Position numbers and translations under genes: made by a program
In this document: one piece after another, positions 56,101 to 64,000 of the stretch
How the letters are laid out: each line of letters opens with the position of its first letter
Position numbering within the stretch: position 1 is the first letter of the stretch
DNA from: Sinotaia quadrata
Lineage: Eukaryota > Mollusca > Gastropoda > Architaenioglossa > Viviparidae
NCBI GenBank assembly: GCA_028829895.1
Contig: CM054177.1
Location: 49,360,164 to 49,424,163, forward strand
DNA length: 64,000 nucleotides
Reading direction: 5' to 3'
The notes under the pieces: model-generated
Database searches by the model: none
Seen by the model: the letters and a program-made list of their open reading frames with translations, nothing else
Told to the model about the DNA's origin: nothing

Positions 56101-59100
56101 GTTTGTACATTTGAATGACGTATTTATAACATTTTGATCGATAAACTCACAGCCGGTAAAGTGTACTGAAGTGCCCGTGGTGAGATTTGAAAATGGCTGA
56201 TCTCCGACATTGTTTATGGGTATGCTCACATAACGCGCTATCGGCTTTTCTGCATTCAACCAATAAAAATAAATCTTATATCAACGGAAAGCTAAGATAA
56301 TGACCTTTAACATAAGCATCAGCTCGTTTAAATTTTAAAAATTTTTACTGTATAAAATGAGAGTCCAAATTATGTGTTATGTTTGTCGCATTATAACTTC
56401 GGAACCTATTATCATCTATCAGCCGCCTTTATATTGTTGAAAAGGTCATTGTTTGCCTTTTAAAATGGTATATAATATAAACCGGAAGTCTCAATGCAGA
56501 AAAAGCGATTTGCAATGAATGAGGGAAACCCTAATAGTTTGTTCACGCCCATGCCAAAGGTGAAGAGAGATCGCCAACTTGGACAAGACGTTTTTTAAAA
56601 TGGATTGACTAGACAACATTTTGCGTTAAGTTTTAACAAAACTATTAGATTTCATCAAAATATTGCTACAGTAAAACGATCATTCATTATTTTTAGGATA
56701 CGATATGTTAGAAAGTTTTATTTTGATCACTAACAAGGTTAGCTAAATATCGGCCATTTAAAATATGGTCGCAAGAGGGTGATGATTTGTTATGACAAAC
56801 TGCTTATATTAAAAACAATTCTATACGAGAAATACAGACTGGAAATGATTAAACGATAATTCATGATGGGATTAATTTTTTAATAAAATATATTAACTAA
56901 TCGGCGGTATTTAAATTAAATTTTATAAAGCACCAATTCAAAATAAAGAACGATAACTCTTAATACTGAAGGATTTTTGTCTGTGTTCGTCTGTAGATGG
57001 CCTGTAATTTTGGTTATTTTATTATAACTCAGACCTTACGAAACAATCTAGTAAATGATAATTAGAATTTGTCATTGAATGACTGATCAGGGTTAAGATA
57101 TATATATATATATATAATTATAAGTGTATGAGTCAGTGAGTGAGTGAATCGATTACCTGGTAAAAATTGAGATCAGGACAACGATGAGGAGTAACATGCT
57201 ACCCACACTACAGACATACAGTATACACTGATACAGTAGGCATATAAGTAAAACTATGAAAGATTTTAACTTTCAATTTTCAAGATATTTTTAGAATGTT
57301 AATGTCTTATATTATGAAACGAATAGACACCTATTAAAAATAAAAATACTAATAATTACAATTGCTGTTGAACTACAAAAAAAGTAAACTGTAAATAGTA
57401 ACAACTAAAACACTAATAAAGTAATAGTATTTTGTTAAATTAAAGAGCATCAGTTTTGAACTGTTTTTTTAAATTGTTAAAGTACATGCATATATTGTAC
57501 AAAATATAATTTATGACTTTATTTAGTTAGAATGATCATGCTGTCAGTTACGGAAATTAGAAACACTGATGTAAATACCTTTTTACCTTTTACCTTTATT
57601 CCTCTTCAATAAGCCTCTGTAGAATATAGAATTTACAGTTAGGATTTGAACTTTCATCTACTTGTTATTGGGTTGTGGAGGAGCTAAATAGCTCCAGGAC
57701 TTTATTTGGACACTTTAATAAATTTGTATTCTTTACTCATAACTTTCATAGCAATAATTTCCACAATTATATAATTAGATAATTTGTTGCATTTTACTTA
57801 CTTCTTTCTTTACTTTTTCTTATTTTTTCATCTTCCATCGATTTAGAAATTATCCCTTTATTCCCAGAGTGTATGATTTATGACTGAATGATCCGTGAGA
57901 TGAGTGATTATTTTTTTCTTTTATTTACCACATGAGAGAGAATCCATAGGACATTAAATTTAAATTATATTCATCAAAAAATAGTAACTTGCCTACTAAG
58001 TACTATTGTTTTGAAAGGGTGACTGTGGTGTTTATGTTGTATTGTCCCGTACTGTTTACAGTTTTACATGCCACATGGAATCTTGCATACAAACACAGTC
58101 AGCATTTATAAATAACCCTGCATACATAATAAAGAGAACATCCAACAGGTCAGTATGTAGTGTTGACAAATCACTGAAGGACTGAATAAAGTTGTGACAG
58201 CAGAGATGTAGATGATAGTGGTATGCAACCACGTTTCCCCACTGTTCATTTCTTTGTTCAAGGTGGTCTTTTTATCCCCATTCCCCCTTCATGTGATACT
58301 TACAGAATGTTATTCTTTATCTTGTGCTTTTGTGGAATATATGAACTGGCTTGTTTACATGCTATCAAATGAATTAAGAGTTCATGTGATGTTTTTTTTT
58401 TATTTTAATATTTTTTCCCATTGAAGATACTTTAATTTGGGTGCTTTTGTTTGTTTTTTTAATAAAAGAAGTTACACAGAAAATGAATTTTTATTTTGGA
58501 ATGAAATTGCTTTACTAGAATACAAAAATAAAAATTCTATTTAAAAAAAATTTTCTTATTTTCTAATATTATGTTTTTAAAACTTATTTTTTATGTACAA
58601 GCAAATGCATACATTGATACAATTCAAGATTTTTTAAAATAAAAGTTAATTGTACACTTGAACTTTCCATTTATTCCAATCATTTTCCATTAGATTTTCA
58701 AGGGAAATATTTTTTTTTACTGTAACTATTCTTTTTAATTATTATTTACAAGTTAGAAATGTGTATTTTATAATAAATTAATTTTCTTAAAGTTATTTTT
58801 TCCACAACAATAATGCACTTTTACTAATTTATGCTCAAAAATTAAAATCAGTTGTAAAATGTTTTACAAGTTTTCTTCAAGATATTCTTTTAAACAATTA
58901 TAAAAGTTTCAAAACAAATTGTCTATTTAAAGTGATATTTATACTTCAGTTTATCATGTATTTAAGAGATTTCTGGTATGTTTTAAATGTTCTTATTTAA
59001 TCTTTTTTCATGGACACTACCAAATATTTTGGTTATGATTTTAGATATGCTCCTAAAAGTCCTACTTTAATTACCTTTTCACTGTTATTTATTTCTTAGG

Positions 59101-62100
59101 GCTAAATAAATACAATGGAAACATCAAGTAACATGAAAATAAACTGCTCATTTTTTTTTGTATTGCAAAGTGAACTCACTATTATTGTTGAAATTTAAAA
59201 TGATTTATGGTTAAAGAAAGATTATGATTTGATTCATGATTTGCTGCACTTATTTCTTAACTGGTTTTTACTCTAACAATTTCTAAGCACCAACACATAT
59301 TAATTCTAAATTATTCAAAGTTCAGTGTGAATTATTGTATATTAATTATAATAAATAACTCAAATGATTGGTAAATTTATTATTTTTATATTCTTGTATT
59401 TGTGTAATTAATGTTTTAAGTTACTAAGTTAAAAAGAAAATCATTTAATCATAATATGTTAATATATCTTCAGTTACATATTTTTATTTTTATTTGGACT
59501 AAAAAAATCTGGGTTGTGGTTTTGTTTTGGGTCTTTTATATATTTATTTTGTCATGTTAGCTGGTAGTTAATTTGAATCTCTAATGTAAATTTACTGATT
59601 AGTATAATTAATGATGTTTACTTTAAACTTTTAATTGTTTTTTTATTTTTACATACATTTATTTTATAAGATTATTCATTGTTTTTATGAAGAAAAATAA
59701 ACATAATTCCTTTTTACTTTCTTCATCCTCAGTTGACCCCAGAACCAGCATTTATTCAATCAAGAATTCAGTTATGGGATAAACTGAAGAAAGAATATGA
59801 TGATTGGGTGGCAGCTCAGATTCCTAAACCAATTAAAATTACTCTTCCTGATGGTAAAATAGTTGATGGTGAGTCTTGGAAGACCACACCTTATCAGGTT
59901 GCCTGTGGAATCAGGTTAGCAGTGTATTTCTGTTTATAAACAGCTTTTCTATCACAGTTAGTAGTCAATTAAGTAAACTGTTCAAGTTTACAAAATAGCT
60001 GTGCATTACTTAAAATGCTGTATAATTTGAGGAGCAATAAACTATTTCTGAATTATCTCATTTCTTTACCACATAAATTACTTTTTTTTTTTTTTTAAAT
60101 TTTAACATTCTTGATTTCTTCAAGTAACATTTTTCATTTAGGATTGTGTGATACGTTCATATACATTTATTTTACAAATTCAGTAATTAAAAATGGTTAT
60201 TTCTTTTCAAAAATTATTCATTAAGTTATACAAGTTTGTACATTATTTTTCAACATTTACATTTTATAATAACAGCCAAGGTCTAGCTGACAACACTGTA
60301 GTTGCAAAGGTAAATGGTGAAGTTTGGGACCTGGATCGGCCCTTTGAAGGGGATGCTACACTACACCTACTCAAATTTGATGATCCAGAAGGTGATGAGA
60401 GCTAGCTTAAGACATTTTACTTTTCTTTCTGTTTTCACTGTATTTATAATTATTTAAAAATAATTTGAGCTTCATTGTCAATTAATAAGAAAATAAAATG
60501 ATTTGCCTCTTCTCTTCATGTTGTTGTGAAGCATACCAAATGCTATCTTGTTAACCTATTTTTATCATTTGCAAAAAGTGATTGATTTATGCGGTTTTCA
60601 TATTGAGCTTGAAATATAACAATATTAGATCAGAATGATCTGTAAAATATTTTACAGTAGACTCCTAATTATCTGTTAGCTGATTAACCAGGATGCTAAT
60701 AGCAAACTTTTTTTTTTTTTAAATAATGCATGTAAATATGATAAATTGCATATAAGAAGGAAGCTTCTAAAATAAAATTTAAAAAAAAGAAAATGTCTAA
60801 ATTTAGGATAAGAGAAAATGACTGCTTTTAAAAAAAAAAAAACGAAAAAAACCCTGACATAGCATATTAACAAAGCCTGAGTTGCTGGTGACATACAGTG
60901 TGGAAGCTTGCATATACAATTTTATCTATATTATAAATGGATGGTTGATTAACTAAGATTTTGATTGTGGGCTTATTTTTTTTCCCATCCATTCCAGATA
61001 ATTCAGAGTAAGCTGTCATTGATTTTTCAGGCTTTATACCTTAATCAGGGTATCATCTGTCATTAGTTTTTCAGGCTTTATACCATAATAAAGTCTTGAA
61101 AATTGTTGAAACGTCAGAAAAGTCTAGAGAAAATCTTAAATTTTAAGGTTTATGGTTTTAATTTTTCTTTGTTCACAGACTGATAATCATAAACCTTAAC
61201 CCTGTGTAATGGTCTTATGTAATTAAATTGTATGCAAAATGCATTAAAAAAATTTAATCAAATCAAAAATCAAAAAATTTGATTTGATTGGTTGAAACAA
61301 TTGCTAAAATTGCTTTAAAATACAGATCTGTTTTGAGTATTCTGAAATTTTATTTTACCAGTTGATATTAGCGACAATTAACAAAATGCAATTTGCTTTT
61401 CAATTGAACGTTTTCTCCTTATATTTATTTGTGGTTGGGAATTTGAGCTCGATGTGATAAGCAAAGTTCAGTTTTTGTAGAACTTTTATACTGTTTCATT
61501 CTGCTGACATAAAATTAGCATTTTCAAAATGGCATTGGTAGTGATGATTAACACATTTAGTTATGCCATTTTGACATTTGCAAGATATTTAACATATCCT
61601 GCTCACATACAAGTTAGTATATGCAATATTCTCCTGAAATTGTCTCAAAATGTATTTCTTTGACAAATTATACTGCACTGCTAAGAAAAAGATTGGCCTC
61701 TTGAAAACAGTAATCTAAAATGTCTATAACAATACAAATAATTATTTTTCTTCTACCCATTTTAATTATTGTGATATATGTGAAGTTTTAAAAAGTGTTT
61801 ACCCTGAGTTTTAATATAAAGTCATTTCAATTGTGAATATTACACAATGCACAAATTCTAACAATATGCCAAGACTTTTTATATAAAAATAAATATTCAA
61901 TTGATACAATAATAGTACAGTAGATAATAAAATAGTAAAACATACATATGCTCAAAGACAAAGGAATGCATAAAACATTAAAAAGTTACAGATATCTGAT
62001 TATTAATTAATAAGGCATGCATACTGTAACACCTGGGTACCCCTTCACTTGTTATGATTATCATTTATTAGTTAACAAAACTAATTACAAGTGATCAAGA

Positions 62101-62680
62101 ATCTTAATCTTAGTTATTAATAATTCTCCCACAAGCCCAACATGTCTTTCACTTGGCAGATTATAAGGGTGTCATAAAACTCTTTACACAATAATATAAT
62201 AAGATAGACATTTTACTGTTGCATAATATTTCTGCAGGTAGAAACTTCTTACTAAAGCAGTAATAAAAATCCATCATATATATGTATTTAATATACAAAA
62301 ATAATTTCAAAATATTAATGTAAATTATAAAAAAAAAAAATATTGCTAGTCTGTTAATTTATGTTTGTTGAAATTATGTCAGCTTTATGAACATGATCTC
62401 TTGCTAGCTATTGAACTATTATTGATATATTTGTAAATTGCAAGTGTGTACTGCTTAAAGCTGGTTGGCTCAAGATCAACTACTGACATTTTTTCTTTCT
62501 AATAATAAACACTAATCTGTCAATTAATTTGTACTGATTCACATTTCTTACAGGTCAGTATGTATTTTGGCATTCCAGTGCCCATATTCTGGGAGAAGCC
62601 ATGGAATGCCATTATGGTGGCCATTTATGCTATGGTCCACCAGTAGAAGGTGGATTTTACTATGACATGTGGACTGAGGG
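53110..62680 (+). CDS. TARS1: Threonyl-tRNA synthetase, cytoplasmic, 3' partial, 5 exons visible
   Basis: The enzyme charges tRNA-Thr with threonine and edits misacylated Ser-tRNA. Exons 53110-53163, 55505-55570, 59733-59914, 60276-60391 and 62554-62680 join in phase to 181 residues, about a quarter of the family length. Residues 1-40 are a lysine-rich cytosolic extension ([12 protein letters not shown]). Residues about 74-136 form the TGS domain, [20 protein letters not shown] onward to [18 protein letters not shown]. Residues from about 141 begin the editing domain, with the HxxxH metal/active-site motif HSSAH at 146-150 and [14 protein letters not shown]. The long animal-type N terminus fits the cytoplasmic enzyme, not a mitochondrial one. 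The aminoacylation and anticodon-binding domains lie right of the window. The start ATG has a good context (CAACATGG). Exon 1 seems to use a GC donor. Confidence 0.95.
53164..55504. other. TARS1 intron 1, nothing recognised
   Basis: The first 400 bases are less AT-rich and contain an 81-codon open frame (53174-53419) with no recognisable features. The rest is AT-rich with a C run at 54253-54265. Confidence 0.45.
55505..55570 (+). CDS. TARS1: TARS1 exon 2
   Basis: Twenty-two codons in phase 0: [20 protein letters not shown], then LK. Acceptor TATTTTTCAG, donor AAG/GTAAAT. The lysine-rich run matches the basic extension of animal cytosolic enzymes. Confidence 0.85.
55931..57567. mobile_element. 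Truncated inverted copy of the 47278-50019 element
   Basis: It starts TAGGTAAGCCCACTTGCTAT, matching the right end of the first element read in reverse, and follows it (TTTTTCAAAACTGTCTATCT, CTTATATCAACGGAAAGCTA and GCAAGAGGGTGATGATTTGT-like blocks) to the point equal to about 47870 of copy one. The remaining 600 bases and second terminal repeat are lost. By eye the copies agree at well over 80 percent in alignable parts. It lies in TARS1 intron 2. Confidence 0.8.
57568..59732. other. TARS1 intron 2 remainder, nothing recognised
   Basis: AT-rich. No repeat or second element end was seen. Confidence 0.45.
59733..59914 (+). CDS. TARS1: TARS1 exon 3
   Basis: Encodes [20 protein letters not shown] through the first half of the TGS domain ([15 protein letters not shown]). 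Acceptor TTCATCCTCAG, donor AG/GTTAGC. Confidence 0.96.
60276..60391 (+). CDS. TARS1: TARS1 exon 4
   Basis: Completes a split Ser codon and encodes [20 protein letters not shown] through LLKFDDPE, the second half of the TGS domain. Donor G/GTGATG. Confidence 0.96.
60392..62024. other. TARS1 intron 4, mostly unrecognised
   Basis: AT-rich. A 50-base block with TTTTTCAGGCTTTATACC is duplicated at 61016-61090. Confidence 0.45.
62025..62295. mobile_element. Fragment of the LTR-like element (5' end)
   Basis: It begins TGTAACACC and shares TTATGATTAT, AATTACAAGTGAT, TTATTAATAATTCTC and TCTTTCACTTGGCAGA with the start of the 25866 element. The right end is not defined. TGTAACACC-type starts are common in Gypsy-class LTRs. 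Confidence 0.55.
62554..62680 (+). CDS. TARS1: TARS1 exon 5
   Basis: Completes a Gly codon and encodes [20 protein letters not shown] through FYYDMWTE, the start of the editing domain. Donor GG/GTGATT. Later exons are beyond the window. Confidence 0.95.
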
Positions 62681-63169
62681 GTGATTATAAACTTCTTTTT
62701 AAGATGAAATTTTAGGCATAGGGGTTTTCATTTTATTTGTAAGTTTTAAAATAAATTGCAAAACATTCTTTATGAAAAATATTTTTCACTAAATATTTGC
62801 CTGTGGCTTTGCTTGCATAAATGTCAGTTTTCAGAATATGTTGCTAAAAGTAAAATTATTTTGTAGTACTGTTTTTGTTTGTTTTGTTTTGTTTTTAATC
62901 GCCAGGTAGGAACCATAACACAGCATGCCTAAATCATTTTCTTTTTATATCTAATGGAAATCTTAAAGTTTTAAAAGTAGATTGAAACTTGATTTTTAAT
63001 TTAATATGCACATTATCTGGCTTTCTTCTGAATCACCCCTGCCGGATTCCATTGTGGAATAGTACTGTAGCATATTTTAAATGTTAGATTTTAAAAATCA
63101 AAAGCACAAGACCAGCAGACCTACCAGCCTTTGTGCCAGTTGGAGCTGGCTTGTTTGGTGTAGAGGAAA
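62681..63169. other. TARS1 intron 5, nothing recognised
   Basis: AT-rich with a TTTTG run near 62876-62896. Confidence 0.45.
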
Positions 63170-63645
63170 AAAATATAGAAAAGAATGAAAGAGAATGAGA
63201 GAGAAGGGGGGGGGGGGAGGAAAGAGAGAGAAGGCAAGCAAGAGAGAAAAAGATTGAGTTAAAAATGAGAGATGTAGAAGTAAATAAGAGAGAGAAAGAA
63301 AGAAAATGAAAGAGAGAGAATGCAATAAAAGAAATAGATAAGAATTATGAAAGAAAGAGTGTTTGAGTGAAAGAGGCAACAAAAAATGGGGAAATGAAAA
63401 GGGAGGATTTGAGAAGAGAGAGAGAGAAAAACTGAGACACACACAGAAACCACCTGAGGAAAGAACAGAAAGAATGAAAAAATGGACAGGAGAATGAAAA
63501 AGTTAACAAAGAGATTGGTGGGAGAGGAGAAAGAAATGAATGGAAGAAGTGACATGTTGGAGTAAAGAAAAGAGAGAGAGAATATGTTAGTGAGAGAAAG
63601 GGAGAATATGATCAAGAGAAAAATAATAGAAAGAAAATGTTTTTT
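63170..63645. repeat. Purine-rich GA low-complexity tract
   Basis: Nearly all A and G on the plus strand, with AGAGAGA and GAAAGAAA runs and a G run at 63207-63218. The long Phe/Ser/Leu-rich minus-strand frames come from this composition. Confidence 0.92.
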
Positions 63646-64000
63646 AATCTCTTTTGGGGAGGCATTGCAAAAATAAGAGCTAACCAAACACATAATCACC
63701 CCAACAGAATTAAAATTAAAATATTTACTACAGCCTAAATTCTAATACCCAGAATGAGAAATGCAATCTGAGTGGAACACAGCTCATCTGCTGTGCATGG
63801 GAATGTATAAGCCTGGTTTGCACACATGCACTCTACCTTTATTGGTGGACTCCCTTATTCATTATACTAATTTTATAGTATTAGGCCACTGGTGATCTCC
63901 CTTTGTGGGATAGCATGATGCCCTCTAAGGCAATATGGTATACAACTTTAAAAACCTGCCCACTACTTTTTATACTTAAGCCTGCACAAACCCACAGGCA
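63646..64000. other. TARS1 intron 5, end of window
   Basis: Less AT-rich sequence without a supported exon; no threonyl-tRNA synthetase motif was found in it. Confidence 0.4.

Noticed and set aside
63098..63699. Long Phe/Ser/Leu-rich minus-strand frames
   Set aside because: They derive from the GA-rich tract; composition alone explains them.

Overview
The window is nuclear DNA of an invertebrate animal. Three intron-rich genes are visible. They have short coding exons, GT-AG introns and very AT-rich introns full of minisatellites and transposon remnants. Intron density, protein similarity and composition suggest a lophotrochozoan, perhaps a mollusc. That placement is inference; no marker in the window fixes the species. 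There is no bacterial-style operon, CRISPR array or rRNA, and I saw no tRNA gene that I can support.

Gene 1 (+ strand, about 0.9 to 33.0 kb, 5' end outside the window) encodes a long coiled-coil protein. Five short exons (936-5237) form a heptad-rich coiled coil, one 1.8 kb exon (7710-9509) codes 600 mostly disordered Ser-rich residues, and later exons (13654-17379) carry a basic segment and a polyproline tract. The 3' end is less certain: an exon at 25101-25159 and a possible terminal exon at 29908-29979, followed by about 3 kb of probable 3' UTR with two AATAAA signals. I could not name the family.

Gene 2 (- strand, 35717-52883) is a complete N-acetylgalactosamine kinase / galactokinase-2 gene (GALK2). 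Nine exons join in phase into 457 codons plus stop, essentially the family's usual length, with all GHMP-kinase motifs present. It is convergent with gene 1. Gene 3 (+ strand, from 53110, running off the right edge) is cytoplasmic threonyl-tRNA synthetase (TARS1); five exons give the first 181 residues (lysine-rich extension, TGS domain, start of the editing domain). GALK2 and TARS1 are head to head, with only 226 bp between start codons, so they probably share a bidirectional promoter.

The introns hold the unusual material. (1) Many tandem arrays are not randomly placed: they abut splice sites and their units contain copies of the splice site plus some exon bases (exons at 936, 3266-3391, 13654-13816 and GALK2 exon 7 at 39754). 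(2) A 2.74 kb non-coding element with 15-bp perfect terminal inverted repeats and a 7-bp target duplication (47278-50019) sits in GALK2 intron 3; a truncated inverted relative sits in TARS1 intron 2 (55931 to about 57567). (3) A 615-bp piggyBac-type deletion derivative flanked by TTAA (41708-42322) still carries the start of an acidic transposase-like reading frame. (4) A 1533-bp element with TG...CA-type ends and a 5-bp target duplication (25866-27398) looks like a solo LTR, with two partial relatives elsewhere.
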